Shown: positions 46,303-59,089 of the stretch, piece after piece
Position numbering within the stretch: position 1 is the stretch's first letter
Layout of the letters: every line of letters begins with the position of its first letter
Assembly: GCA_020744425.1 (NCBI GenBank)
Contig: JAGMUV010000003.1
Location: 1,178,001-1,242,000 of the forward strand
Length of the DNA stretch: 64,000 bases
Source: Dactylonectria macrodidyma
Taxonomy: Eukaryota; Ascomycota; Sordariomycetes; Hypocreales; Nectriaceae
Reading direction: 5' to 3'
Program-made: the position numbers and the translations under genes
The notes under the pieces: model-generated
Databases searched by the model: none
What the model saw: only the letters and a program-made list of their open reading frames with translations
What the model was told of the DNA's origin: nothing

Positions 46303-49300
46303 CTAGTCGTCATCATCATCCACGTCGAATGGATCATCGCTCTCGTCGTCCTGCTGATCATCCATCATCGACGAGTCGTCATCAACCACAACTGGTCGTC
46401 TTGCAGCCGCTGCTCGACCTGGCCGCGCCCTCACCGCTGGCCGGGGTGGTGGTGATGACAATGCGTCTTCCATCTCCTCGTCCGAATCATCATCCAGCAC
46501 CGTCTTCTTCACCGCCTTTCGAGCTGCGTATGCCTTTGCAGCTGGAGAAAGGGTGCTGGCTTTGGACGCTGCCGTGACCTTGCTCTTGGGTGCGTTCTTA
46601 GCCGCAGCCTTGGGCTTTGGCTCAGCCTTTGTGTCGTCCTTGGCCTTGTTCTTCGTCCCAGCAGGACGGCCACGAGGCTTCTTGACACTGGCAAGGCCTG
46701 CCACAGAAGAGCTGAGTGATGTGGCCTTGGGAACCGCCGGCTTGGCGGCAGATGCAACCGGCTCGTCATCCGATAGGAAGCTATCAACATGATCTCGTGT
46801 TGCCGTCTTGTGAGGCGAAGATTTGGCCAACATCTCGTAGTTGGTGTCGTCAGGGCTGTCGAAATCAAATGACTTGGCCGACTTGGTCTTGGGTTTGGGT
46901 AGACCACCGGAGCTGCCATTGCCGTGGCTCGAATCGGGACGGTTCATGGCATACAAGCTAAGTCTGCCGCTGGAAGACTCTCCCGCAGGCTTGTCAATTC
47001 CCTTGACAAGCGCGCCAACATCACCGAGCATCTGGTCGTCGTCGCTCTCTGAGTCGTCGTCAATGATGTTCCTCGCTTTGGACGCAGCAGCCCTCTTGGT
47101 CCGAACAGGTACAGCCGCTTCTGTTTCTTCAGCTTGCGACTGCGAAGCCCTGGCCGTCGGTTTGCCTCTGCCGAGAGCTGCAAAGTCATCATCGGTGAAG
47201 TTATCCGACAGCTCAACAACATCCGAGTCCTTCTCCTCCTTGACCTTGGACTTGGCACCAAACATCTGCGCAAACCTCTCGGAACTCTTTGTTTCAACTT
47301 TGACAGCCGCAGGCTTCGCTGCGACCTTGGCTGCGGCCTTGGGCCTACCGCGAGCCTTCTTTTCTGGCTCATACTCATCTTCATCCTTCACTTTGCGGCC
47401 ACGACCAGCTCCTATCTTCTTGGAGACGCGGCGACCCATGCGGCGGATGTTAGTCTTGATCTCGGCAGCAAGCGCGAGCTGGTTGTCCCACTCGGCCATG
47501 AACACGTCGAGATCGTTGCACCAGAGGTCCTTCTCATTCAAGGCTAGAAGTTCATCGTGTTCTACCTTCTTCCTGGCAATGGCATCCTTGAGCTTTTCGA
47601 GGCGCTCAGCCGTGAGAGACCAGATGGGCATCTGGTTTGTGTTAGTAATTGAGGCAACCATACCACCTGGAATTGTTCTTACCGAGAGCAGATAGTCGTA
47701 ATCACGGGCACCACCGTCTGCGCTGTCGACATCCTCTTCCTCATCAGCATCGTCGTCGTTCGACTTCTTTTCCTTTCCTGGCGGGAAGGCCTCGTATTTG
47801 CGTTCTCGAAGCTCATCCACGAGCAACGTCTTCTTCTTTCTACCGACGACAAGCTCCCCATCAATAATCTCCTTGATGAAGCGGGCTTGGTTCTTCAACT
47901 TGCGGTAGTCGGCATGGTAGACGCCGAGCCAGTATTTCTAAGTATTAGTTAGCAACGGGGCCGGGTATATCATATTGTGCACCAACCTTTCGCTCGGTGT
48001 ACATGTCCAATCGATGGACATAGTACTCCTCCAAGATATCTTCAACCCTCTCATACTTTCGAATGCGACCGCGAGAGTCAAAGGCAACCAGGTTGGATGT
48101 TGCTACCTGCTTGAGAAGCTTGAATCGTTCGAGTAAGCCCTCCTCCATGACTTTGCCCATGAATTTTTCGTCGACCTGGATCTCAAATCGAACGGTGTTG
48201 TGATCGTTGAACTCTTTGTAGTCCTTGATCCAGCTTGGGCCCTCACCGCCACTAATAACCTTCTCAAGCCTGGCTTTGAAGTCGTCTGTCCACACTCGGA
48301 TGGGCAATTCAGTGATGATGACCTCGTTCGGGTTTTGATCGTCTCGGGTGGCGACACCATTGAACTTGTAGCGATCGGCTCCAGCAACTTCGGCCTCGCC
48401 CTTCCATCCTTTGAACCACGGCGTCATGGTCTCGAATGGCTTCTCCTCATCGTTGTTGGCGTCAAGGCGACCCATTCGACGTTTCAGGTTCTTGACAATT
48501 TCGGCAGGATGATAGTTGGGAATTGACGTGCTCCAACCAGTACCAATGCCGTCAGCGCCGTTTACAAGGACCATGGGAATGATGGGGGAATAGACTGCCG
48601 GTTCGATTGGCTTTCCGTCGTCGAACTGGGACTCAAGGTTGGGCTCATCCAAAGGAGAAAAGATCTTTCTGGCAAATGGCGAAAGGCGAGTGAAGGTATA
48701 ACGAGGACTGGCGGCATCCGAGCCGCCGGCAAGACGAGAACCGAAGTTACCACTTGGCTCTAGACAGTTGATGTTGTTTGAGCCGACAAAGTTTTGAGCT
48801 AAGCCAATGATTGTTTGCTGAAGAGATGCTTCACCGTGGTGGTATGCCGTTTGCTCGGAAACGTAACCAGCCAATTCAACCACCTTCTTATCCTTGACAA
48901 GATTCCTCTTGAAACAGGCATAGATTACCTTGCGTTGGCCAGGTTTTAGACCATCGAGCATAGAAGGGATGGAACGCATGTTGTCAGCCATGCTGAAAAG
49001 AATCAGCTCCTTGTTAACAAAGTCACTGTAGGAGATCGCTTTGGTAGAGTGATCTAAGAAAGTACCGGGAACAAAGTTGCCAAGCCACTCCTTTCGCGCG
49101 TCTGCCTTCTTTTTGGAGAAGGCAAGTTCAAAGAGCTCAGCCTCGTCTGGCTTCATGACTTCGAACTCTTTCAGATGCTCATCAAGGTTGGTGAAGTAGA
49201 CTTGGGCATCTTCGTTGGTACTGGATCCCAGTCCCTTCAGGTACTTGTACTGCCACCTGGACTGTTCGCTCTGGTGGGTCTCTTTCCATTCCGTATACTG

Positions 49301-51620
49301 AGGTTGTGTGAAGAAAGTTTTGAGCTTCTTGGGTTTCTTCGGATCGGGCCCTTGCCAAACTTTGACGATGGGCGTGATGAATTCGCGGAAGAAGTCGGGG
49401 ACTTGGAGGAGTGAGGGGAATTGGACTTGGAGGAAGTTGATGAGGAGACCTTTGATATGACTTCCATCGTGATCCTGATCGGCCATGATCATCAGATGAC
49501 CATATCTGAGACTCTTGGTGTCCGTGTAGACTTGCTTGTGCTTGAGGCCCAGAAACTGCTTGATGTTTTGGATTTCCTGATTCTTTGTTATTTGATCAAT
49601 GGATGCATCGCGGACATTGAGCATTTTTCCACGAAGTGGGAAAACACCGATGCGATCAGGGTCCAGAATAGCTCGGCCAGACACGGCCAAGCCCTTGGCC
49701 GAGTCACCTTCTGTCAAGATCAGGGTACATTCGTGTCCTCGTCGAGTGCCTGCCAAGTTGGCCTCGACCAGCTTGGCGTTGCTGACACGGGAACGCTTGC
49801 TTCCATCACTCTTGGCCATCAACTTGTCGGCCTTTCGCTCGGCGAATTCCATAATGTTCTGGATGGCGTCCGATTTAGCTACCTTCTTGAGAAATTCTTC
49901 TCCGACGACACATTTGCTACCAAACTGGCTCGTCTTGGTCGTCATTTGCTCCTTGGTCTGGGATGTGAAGGCCGGGTTGTTGATGAGACAGTTGACGAAG
50001 ATGAAGATGTGATTTCGAAGATGGCTTTGTTTCAAGGTGTGGCCCTTCTTCTTCTTGTTAAGAGTCTTGAGAAGGTAAGCCGTGACTTGATCAGCAATGT
50101 AGTTGACGTGGGTGCCTCCAGATGTTGTAGCGATGGAGTTGACAAACGAAACTTGCTGGAAATTGCCGTCGGAAACAGCGAAGCCAATCTCCCATCGGGG
50201 GTGAGATTTGTCCTTGTCCATTTCGACAGTGCAAGTTGGAGTACCGCCCTCCTCACTGCTCCTCTCTTTGGCAATTGATTTGGCATACAGATCGCAGTAG
50301 GCCTTGAAGTCTTTGATCTTGATCTGTTCGCCGTTCAAGTAAACTTTGATGCCGCGGACCGTTCCGACCATGTCATAGACTCGCCGATACAGGATACTCT
50401 CCAGGTCGTCGTCGATGCCGTCTGGCATGCTGAATCGTTGGAAGTCTGGCTTGAATGAGATGCGAGTAAAGTCTGCTGACTTGCTAGATGTGATTTTGGC
50501 TTTTCCCATTTTCTGCATGTTGTCCGTCCACGTTTGCTTGTAACGTTTGCCGTGCTCGCTGTCCTGGCATTCAAGGCTGAATTCTGTACTGAAGATGTTA
50601 CAGAGCTTGGCTCCATAACCGTTTCGACCACCAACCGTCTTCTTCTCGTCATCGTCAAAGTTGGAACCCGCCAAAAGATGACCGAAAATGAGCTCGGGAA
50701 TGTAGATCTTCTCTTTTTCGTGAATCTCAACCGGAATTCCCTTGCCGTTGTTTTCTACGCTGATGGTACCATTCTCACGATCGATGTTGATCTTCATGAA
50801 GGTCATGCTGCCATCACGCTGCTTGTTGTCGGCAGCGTTGACAAGAATTTCGTCAAAGATTTTGTAAAGACCAGGGACAAAGGTCACAGGGCGATAGTCC
50901 ATGAGCGTCGTCTGCTTGTCGAAAACCCACATGGTCTGCTCAGTCTTCTCTACTGATCCAATGTAGGTGTCGGGACGTTTGAGAATGTGCTCGAGCTGGG
51001 TCAACTTCTGGTATGTATCGGTGGCGGACTTCTTGGACTTGATCTTGGGAGGAGTGTCGATGACCATGCTGTCGTTTTCTACCTCTGCTAGAGGAACCCC
51101 GTTCGACTTCTTGGGTGGTGGGTCCTTCTTCAGCTTCTTGGAGTTGGGAGGGGTGTTCGAGAAGTCAGAAACGTCGCTCATAGCTTCGTCATCGCTCTCC
51201 GGTTTGGGGCGCTTCTTGTTGGCGGGCTTGGTCTTCAAAGTGGTTTGAACCATCTTCTTGACAGCTGGTCGCGCGACGGCCTTCTTGGGTGCTGCCTTGG
51301 GCTTGATTTTCTGCGACAGAGAGGTTAGCCGTGGGCTTGAGGGGCTCGCAGCTTGCGAGGACTCCATCGCGGTGGATGATTTTTGGAAGTGCATGCGCTG
51401 GTGAGGAGGCGCTGAGAAGTGAAGGTTGAAGGAAGGCAATCATAAGGTGCTGGTGGAAGAAAATGCATGCGGTGCCAGTTGTGAGACGGCTGCGGCCACT
51501 GCCTGATTCGTTGCAGGAACACAACGACCAAGCACAAACACTTACAGGTTCAGGTTCGAAGCCATCAGACTCGTCTCCGAGACTGATGAAGTCTGAGGCA
51601 TCAGAGGCATCGGAATCCAT
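46303..51620 (-). CDS. TOP2: DNA topoisomerase II
   Basis: Exons 51620-51546, 51310-47987, 47937-47683 and 47631-46303, all phase 0; 1660 residues. The ATPase domain has LYKIFDEILVNAADNKQRDG and GRNGYGAKLCNIFSTEF; the TOPRIM domain has EGDSAK near 559 and DQDHDGSHIKGLL near 632. The catalytic tyrosine sits in SPRYTFTRLSPFARKIF near 893, and GADGIGTGWSTSIPNYHP follows. The essential catalytic motifs I looked for are all present. The C-terminal 400 residues are Lys/Ala-rich with acidic clusters and end in DDD, as expected for the regulatory tail. Intron 1 (235 bp) is longer than the others in the window; the exon 2 frame also stays open into it with an ATG at 51365, so a shorter alternative N-terminus is conceivable. 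The enzyme decatenates chromosomes in the nucleus. Confidence 0.97.
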
Positions 51621-54600
51621 TTTGGTGGTAGATTTGGGCAGAGCCCTGGCTTTGGTGGCCAAAGTGGATGTCGTCGACAGAGGAAATAGACGCAACAATG
51701 GCCGACAAGGAAATGATGTCAAAGGGGCAGGGCAGGTCAGGCGCGCAAAGGGAGATGCTCTCGCGCAAATTCGCGACAACAAAAGAGAGGGGATGATTTG
51801 GGCCAGCCTGACGACTTTTACCATCAACCTACGAAGTACTCGAACAAGCGAATGTTGTTGTGGCAATCAGTCCCCGGCGCGTAAACAAATCCCGGACGCG
51901 ACCCCTGCGGCCTTGCCCATCCCCCATATTTCACAGGTGCCAATGGTGGGGCCAGTGTATGAGTTAGCGCCTGAGGCCGCAAAATCTAACTTGCCAATCC
52001 ATCCAGTCAGCCCAACCCAGCACCGTGCGGCCCCACATGACCGTGATTGCTCCTTACTCAGCAAAGCAAGCTACCGTAAGGTACCTACCCAGTGCTTGAG
52101 GACTGAGGACCTACCTTAGTCTTGGCTGCTCTACAACTTCAACAACTGTTCCTAGCCATTTCCAGGTTCAAACGGTGTTTGTACTCCCCAAGATCGCCCC
52201 GTCTTCCCATGTCGGCTATATGCTGTGGCGCTCGTTAGGAATCGGCCGATGCTAGAATCGAATTACTCGTCGGGCTGAGCTTTCAAGGCAACTCGTTTCA
52301 CCAAATGCGGTTACCAGATGCAGCTACTTACAAGTCGTCACTCATCAGGTGCTGAGTGCACCGCTTTGGAGTTAGTTCAGGCACCACAACTCGTTCAGAA
52401 GCTGCAACGTCCGCTGCAAGAACTGTTGCTGGCATTTTCAACGCCATCAGAAGCTTACCATTGCCATCTTGGCTCCATCATCCATGCTAGGGCCCGGTGC
52501 ATTCGCTTCATAGGTACGCGCTCGTTGCACAAGTTTGACAGAACCGGGCACTCCCCAATCCGGGCAACCGACCGCTACGCGAGACCTGACAGCTGTCTGC
52601 GTTGAGATGTCCACTTCTTGCCGTCCGCCTCCTGGGCCAACCCTGTCGATCCTCGAAGTCAGACATGCGCGGCTCTAGTTTCGACTGGTGGGCCGAGTCA
52701 GGACGTGCAACAGTGAACAGTCCGTGAAGACGCAGGACGCAAGACGCAAGATGCACCCTCTCTCATCACAGCTTGTGCTGCTCCGAGCCCGCACGCCATG
52801 CCATGCCTGGCCGATACTTGCGGTTCCACCGTCTTCGAGACCAGCGTGGCTGGTGCTGGCTGCATCACTTGCGTGAAACTCACGAGTGCGTCCTCGTTGC
52901 GCTCCCATTAACACGAAAGCGACCAATCGTATCCGATAAGCTTTGTTGTCTTCAATGCCGCACGGAAACTGGCGCTTACAAAAACCTCATCAACACAGCT
53001 TGATGCCAGCATGTCCTGCAATACTTTGGGCCGGCGATGCTTTGCTTGAAAGGATCCACGAGCGATTGTATCTTCATTTCACCTTTCCACCCAGTTGGAG
53101 GATTGTTGTGGTCTCTTCCCCTTCCCTTCGCTGCCACCCGCCAAGTAAGCAGCCACACCCACACGACTTTTCAGGGGGCTGTCCAACATGGCATGCCGGG
53201 CAACACCAGCCATGCGGCGTGTGCATTGAGCTCCACAACTTCAGAACATCAAGAAAAGAGGCAGGCTGCTCCGAAGACGATGCAAGGAGCCGTCTGGATG
53301 ACCAAGGTTGCACTCCGCGTTAAGCAGTGACAGCTCTTCGCCTTGGTCCTCCCGCTGTCCCACTCAGATACTGTACGTACAGTCATCTGAAACTATCCCT
53401 TGAGTATCAGAGATTTCGTCTCCGTTCACTGTTCGGCTGCGAAGTGTGGAAGCAGACATCTCCAAATTGCTTTCGCAACTCGGGCCGACGGGCTGATGAC
53501 GAGAACCAAACAATTTGACTCTGGACGGATGTGAGGTGGGTGGCTCATCTGCAGCAGATGGCAAAATTCTAAGCAATTTTGGCCCGAGCCCAGCGTACAC
53601 TCAAGTTTCAAGTCGTAACGGTGGCTACAATGCGCCTTCCTCTCATGTTATCGGACGTTTTTACTCCAAGTCAACGCTTATGAGGTATACCGAGCTCTTT
53701 GAAGGCACCATATCGCAATTCGTTGACAATTGCCATTTTCCCCTAGCGTGAACGTGGATAAGAGTCGGCCCTGTCCAAGTTGCCGATTAGCTATCGCAAT
53801 TGTGATCAGACGTCTCTGTCAAGACATCCGTCAAGACAATTCGGCCTCGAAGGCCCAGCTCTGGTGCTCTCAAACACAGTGTCGTCTCAACGTATTGCAC
53901 GAGTGTTGAATCTTTGTTTATCCAACAGACGCCCTTCGTACGAGGCAATTGCGATTGTATTGATGTGCCTAGCGATGCTCGGGCCACTCGAGTGATTGCC
54001 TACACACCATGCGAGTTGGAAATCCCGACATTAGGGGGAACCTATGGCCTGGCCTACACGACACGGCAATCAAGAGACTCTTCAAAAGTATGAGCAGGCA
54101 TCCGCATCGGGAAAGGGCTTGTACTCCCTCGGACATTTTTTCCTGTACCTGTACGCCAGCATGCCCATGTGAGTAACAAGAGCCGGCAGCATGACAGCTG
54201 AGGTCTCCAGCATCTTTGAAGCAGGAGAGGATGGAGGGGGTGATTCAGACTATCCCTGCTTCTAGAAAATTTTCTCGAACCTCCTGGAGCATCAGATAAG
54301 TGGCGGGGAGGATATGCACAGTTCATCTCTCGCGCGTCGATTCAAGCCTTGGGCTTCTTTTGGCAGTACATCCACAAACAAGGGATCCCTGGAATGTCTC
54401 ATATGAGCCTACGTTTGCTGAAGGAAAGCACCTTGCTGGCTTTTGGCCATATCAAACACGACACTGTCCAGCACTGTCCAGCCCGGCTTGACCTCCCTTA
54501 TGAGATCAGTTCTCAGTTGTCACAGGGGCACGTGGAGCGACTCGAGCGGGCCTTGATCATTACGAAAAGGATGGATTTTCTTTAACGACATGGCAGACAA

Positions 54601-55856
54601 ATGATGGCTTTTTGTCGTGTTGTCTTTCACGCAGCGGACTGGGGTGAGAGCCCCCTAGGCGATGGGGTATGCATGTACCCGTTGGCGCTTCTGTTGGCCC
54701 AAAGCTTCCTGGGGTGGCTTTGGATAGTAAGACATCAGGTTTGGGCCTACAAGGGGTGGCACTTCCGCTTGCTAGAGGTACTGATAGAGGTGTTGTCTCT
54801 GCGACTTGCGCGATGTCCCATCAAGCTGCAGAGTGCCGTTAACGAGCAGCTCTCTTTCCAGCTGGCGGGTTTCCCTTGTTGGAAGTACCTGCAGTTAGAA
54901 ACGGCTAGGTTGGTCTTGGGACTGGTTTGGGGGATACACACCGCGGGAGTGTGACGGCAAAACGGAGAGCAGAGTTACTAAGGGTGACGGGCGAGGGCTG
55001 CGCTGTCCACCCCCAGCAGCTTCGGCCTACACCCCCCCTGTTGCAGTTCTTTGCTTTTCTGTCTTGATGCGGAGAAGGCAGCATGAAAGTATGTAGAGAA
55101 GCTGTTTGATACACCGGGACTCCAAGATTATAGGCGCGGTCGTTCCGGTCTGCGGACACTCCGAGGCGACATGTACCATCGAGGCTGTGGGACACGCCTC
55201 GCCTCTCTACTCATCAAACTACCTTATGCCCCTCGTCCTGGTTTCCTGTCCGCAGGTTACAGGCTCAGTCGAATTTCCTTTCAAGAGTCGTTTCGCGCCC
55301 GCCCAACAACTCCGTCCAGTCATCTATCACTTGGTCATCTATCATTTGGTGGCTTTTTGCTAGGGTTGGCCAACGCAGAGCGGTGGGACTTTGCAAACGA
55401 GGCCGCCTCGTCATAGGCATCCTGCCAGACGGCGGAGACAAAGAAAAAGGACTACGAGAATATCGGTCAACCCAGCAGAAGTCGTTTCTAGCTGCCGGAG
55501 TCGCGGCCTCCGTCCGCAAGTGATCAAGCCTCCTGACGAAAGCGATCCAGGGTTCCTTGTCCTTGACGTGTCGGAGCAACAAGACGCCCGCCTGGAAGAC
55601 TGTCCTGCTCCGAGGTGTTTGTCAAGCTCGAGAGTGACTTGGGTGGGAAGAGTTTCCACTGGCTGTTACGCTGGCCGTCCTTCCCTGCAGTCTCGGTGTT
55701 GGGTTATATCACGGCTGTCGCCCACCGCCCCGTCCAAGTCATCATATTCATTCCCCCCAACAACGACGAGGCTTCTTTATTTAACCCAGGCCACGTCGGA
55801 GACCCCGAACCAAAGCAAATCCTTCCTTAGGCTACTAGCACAGTACGCCATTCGTC
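51621..55856. other. 4.2-kb divergent intergenic region between TOP2 and the APSES gene
   Basis: No reading frame here shows a domain, splice logic or coding style. The TOP2 end carries cell-cycle-type motifs, annotated separately. The APSES end has a TTTATTTAA box near 55775 and a long leader with several small upstream frames, a usual feature of regulator genes. A small direct repeat, ACGCAAG, occurs near 52737. Confidence 0.55.
51878..51900. promoter_or_regulatory. MCB cores and forkhead-like site before TOP2
   Basis: CGCGT at 51878-51882 overlaps GTAAACA at 51881-51887; ACGCG follows at 51896-51900. The group lies about 260-280 bp upstream of the TOP2 ATG. GTAAACA is the forkhead consensus and ACGCG the MBF core, a combination fitting a gene needed in S/G2/M. 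Function is inferred. Confidence 0.45.
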
Positions 55857-57548
55857 ATGCTGTCGCTTAAGACTCTTCTTAACCCAGCCTCACCCGGAAG
55901 AGAGCATGTCCCCTTCTTTCAACCTAGTCCTACGCTTTCCTCTCCAACTTCGTCTGCCAGCACAAATATCCATGCCATGGCGGCACAGCGACAAAATATG
56001 CATACCAACCGCAACAGCACAGGGCGAGCCAATTTGTCTAAGTCGAAGATCCGTGCCCCGGTCAACTACCCTCCCTACGAGAAGCTCGATGGCGAGGCTG
56101 TCATGGAGCTTAGGAGGTTCCGGATCCAAACATTTGGGTTCATCCAGCAGTCTTGCTCGCACATCCCATACAACAGCGGCAAGAAGGGCTTCTTTGAGAA
56201 GACCGGACGAGAGAGTTTTGAAGGTTTGTGACTCGAACTGCCTCCGACCATGTGGCACTAACAAAGATGCAGTGTTTCGATACGAGTTCACGCTTCCTGG
56301 GGAAACCACTGAGTTCACTGTCATGTGGGATTACAATGTTGGACTTGTCCGCATGACCCCTTTCTTCAAGTGCTGTCGATACGGAAAAGTAAGCAATCAG
56401 TTGTCGCATTTTGCCGTGACGGTGTGGCGCTAACAGTGGAAATAGACGATTCCGGCCAAGATGTTGGGCCAGAACCCAGGCCTCAAAGAGATCTCGCACA
56501 GCATTACTGGAGGCTCCATCGCCGCTCAAGGTAAATAGATATACCCTCGTAGCCCCGCGACGTTCTTCTCACTAGTTGACTAGGTTACTGGATGCCATAT
56601 TCCTGTGCAAAGGCGGTCTGCGCGACGTTCTGCTATCACATCGCTGGGGCGCTGATCCCCATCTTTGGGCCGTCTTTCCCGGCTGAGTGCTTCCGTCCCG
56701 ACTCTCTAGAGTTTGGCCGGATGACCATCGACCCTCAACTGATCGTTGAAGCTACCCATGAGGCCGAATTCTCTCGACGTCAGCACATGAACATTGCGGC
56801 TGCTGGCTTCAATGGTGCTACTAGCTTCCCTCGAAGCGTCCGGCCCTCTACCCTCAGCCCGTTTGACCACGAGGAGTACAAGTTCCAGCTTAGACCGCGT
56901 TTTACCTGCGACTCCTCTTGGACGCCAGAAGACGCGGAGAGCTCTTACTACTCTATACCGAACTCTGCGTCGAGCATCCGATCAGCGCCTCAGGGGTACT
57001 CAGTCCCCTCGCGTCCCAGCTCGAGCTGGGCTCCCGCCAACCACCCGAGCCCTCAATACGACTTGTACCCTGACCCAAGCCCGTACCTGAGTGCCGTCCC
57101 GAGCATACCATCTTTCCAGCCTCGAAACACATCCTCGCCGCCCGGCTGGAGTCCAAAGCGGCGACTCGACTACGAGGATTCGGACCACGGCTACAGAGCC
57201 AGCGCGAGCCCGGTCATGGGCAGCATGAGCAATACGGGCCACATGAGCATCACAAGCAACATGGTCAATGTGGACCGTAGGAGCAACACCAGAGACATGA
57301 GACTCAGCACTCTTCTGGCGTCTGGATCACCCGAGCCGACCCCATCGAGAGAAAGAACAAGGGTGATTGATGAAAAGGCTGAGGATGCCGCCGCCGTGCT
57401 GTTGCTTCTGGGCGGCAAGGAGAAGGATCAGGGGCATCCTCCTACGGCTGCCGGACTCCCTCCGATTGTTTCTACTGTGCCGGGGCCTTTTGGGCCTTGG
57501 TTCGATGACGAGCATGCGAGAAAGAGGCAGCGAACAGATTCGTTTTAA
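55857..57548 (+). CDS. XBP1: APSES-domain transcription factor, Xbp1-like
   Basis: Four exons: 55857-56223, 56273-56388, 56446-56530 and 56584-57548; 510 residues. The N-terminal 75 residues are Ser/Pro-rich. The APSES (KilA-N type) DNA-binding region is split over the four exons: the [11 protein letters not shown] strand, [40 protein letters not shown], then [20 protein letters not shown] and [15 protein letters not shown]. The C-terminal 300 residues are Ser/Pro/Tyr-rich and disordered, with a basic KRQRTDSF end. The GYWMPY and IFGPSF variants fit the Xbp1 branch rather than StuA or Mbp1. Yeast Xbp1 is a repressor active in stress and starvation. Intron 1 has two usable acceptors six bases apart, adding or omitting Asp-Ala. 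Confidence 0.85.
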
Positions 57549-57841
57549 GTTTGAAGCCGGGTCGGAGGACTTGTGGAGGAACTTGGCTGCTGGGGGGTTA
57601 GTAGTGTTAGGAATATTGGGTAGATGGGACATCTCGGACATGTCATCTCGCCCGTGTCATCTCGGACAGGTGTTTTCTTGGAGAATATCGCTTTGTTTGC
57701 TTTTGAAACTTATTTAGGGCCGGGTGTTGCCCGTTTTATACCACCAACAAATTGCAACACCACAGATGGCCTATTAGCCGGGTCAATCATCAAATCATGA
57801 AATCACTTTTTCCGTTCATTGCCTTTGCCATCCCGTCTCCA

Positions 57842-59089
57842 TCAGTTGACCTGCTCCTCCTCGCCCTTCTCCCTCGCCCTCTTAGCCTTGTGCTCCTTCA
57901 CCCACGCCTCGGCCTTGGCCCGCGGCACCACGAAGATGCGGACGACCTCGTCCACGACCTCGACCTTGCCCGTGGTCAGTACCTTGAGGAGCGATACCCG
58001 CTTGCCCATCTTGAGCAGGCCGCCCTCGCGCGTCTCGACGTAGCATTCGACTCCGGCGGGCGTGTATTCGCCCTCGCGGTCCCAGGGCAGCGGGAAGACG
58101 TACGACAGGTGGTCCTCGAGCGACTGCGTCTCGTTGAAGGCTTTGATGAAGTCGGACTCGAGGTGCAACGGGTATAGGAGCACCGCGGGGAACGACAGCG
58201 TGCTGCGCGGGTCGTCAGCGTCCGGCACCAGCTCCAACTTGGCGTCCTCCATCTCGGGCGGCTGAGCCGTCGTGCGCGTCTTGATGTTGCGCGCGTGCAG
58301 TGCCGCCTTGAGCAGGTGGGCGCGGCGCTTCTCGCGGGCTTCGCGCTCGGCGACGATCTTGCGCTGCGAGTCCAGCTGTTTGGCGCGCTTAATAAGGTCC
58401 TCAGCGACAGCCTTGAGGCCCGCGTTGTCGGCGTCTAGCTCTAGGCCGCGTGCGCACACGTCGTCCGCCTCGGCGATGCGGTCCACGGCTAGGAGAGCGC
58501 GGGCGCTGCGATAGTGCGCCTTGATGTTGCGCGGGTTGAGACGAATCGCCGCTGCGCAGTCGGTCCAGCAACTGCGGTAATTGCTCAGGGAGAGATGGCA
58601 GGCCGCGCGGTTGACGTAGAGAGCCTCGAGCGTCTGGCGCTGGTTGGCGATCTCGTCGTCCGAGTCGGGCTCGCCCTCGAGGTTGGTCGTCGTCTCGCCG
58701 CGCGAGCGCTTGCGCTCCTCGAGGACTAGGATGGAGATGCCCTTGCCATAGAACTCCTTTGCGTCGGCATATCCCTTTGTCTTGAAACACTCGTTCCCGC
58801 GCTCCTTGAACTCGCTCGCATTCTCCAGCGGCGTTCCCTCGTAAGAGAGGGCCTGCAGCGCCGCAATGTCGTCATTTTCGGGATCCGCGTCGTCCAGATC
58901 CGTCATGAACAGCGGCGTCTTCTTCAGGTCCGCGACGACTTCGTCCACCGTCTTTCCTTGGTTCGCTTTGGCGATGGCATGAGCCAGCGGCAGCTGAGGC
59001 ATCGTCGCTTCGGTTTGCGGCCCTGTCCCTGAGGCGTCCAGACTGGACGTCCTCATGGCCTGGCCCACCTGGTCGACGAGCGCTTCCAT
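57842..59089 (-). CDS. CNS1: Hsp70/Hsp90 co-chaperone Cns1 (TTC4 family)
   Basis: Single-exon frame of 415 residues starting at the ATG at 59089; the frame is open upstream but has no earlier ATG. The order is typical of Cns1/TTC4: the PLFMTDLDDADPENDDIAAL motif with LSYEGTPLENASEFKERGNE leading into three TPR units (FKTKGYADAKEFYGKGI, ALYVNRAACHLSLSNYRSCW, AHYRSARALLAVDRIAEADD), then the C-terminal wheel domain with TLSFPAVLLYPLHLESDFIK and YVFPLPWDREGEY. The TPR clamp binds the EEVD ends of Hsp90/Hsp70 in the cytosol; Cns1 is also needed for eEF2 folding. The gene is strongly GC3-rich. It is convergent with the APSES gene, 293 bp apart. Confidence 0.93.
   Translation of the reverse strand: MEALVDQVGQAMRTSSLDASGTGPQTEATMPQLPLAHAIAKANQGKTVDEVVADLKKTPLFMTDLDDADPENDDIAALQALSYEGTPLENASEFKERGNECFKTKGYADAKEFYGKGISILVLEERKRSRGETTTNLEGEPDSDDEIANQRQTLEALYVNRAACHLSLSNYRSCWTDCAAAIRLNPRNIKAHYRSARALLAVDRIAEADDVCARGLELDADNAGLKAVAEDLIKRAKQLDSQRKIVAEREAREKRRAHLLKAALHARNIKTRTTAQPPEMEDAKLELVPDADDPRSTLSFPAVLLYPLHLESDFIKAFNETQSLEDHLSYVFPLPWDREGEYTPAGVECYVETREGGLLKMGKRVSLLKVLTTGKVEVVDEVVRIFVVPRAKAEAWVKEHKAKRAREKGEEEQVN

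Noticed and set aside
54601..54954. 117-codon plus-strand frame in the TOP2-APSES spacer
   Set aside because: Hydrophobic and Trp-rich but with no family resemblance, and no second exon or promoter is evident.
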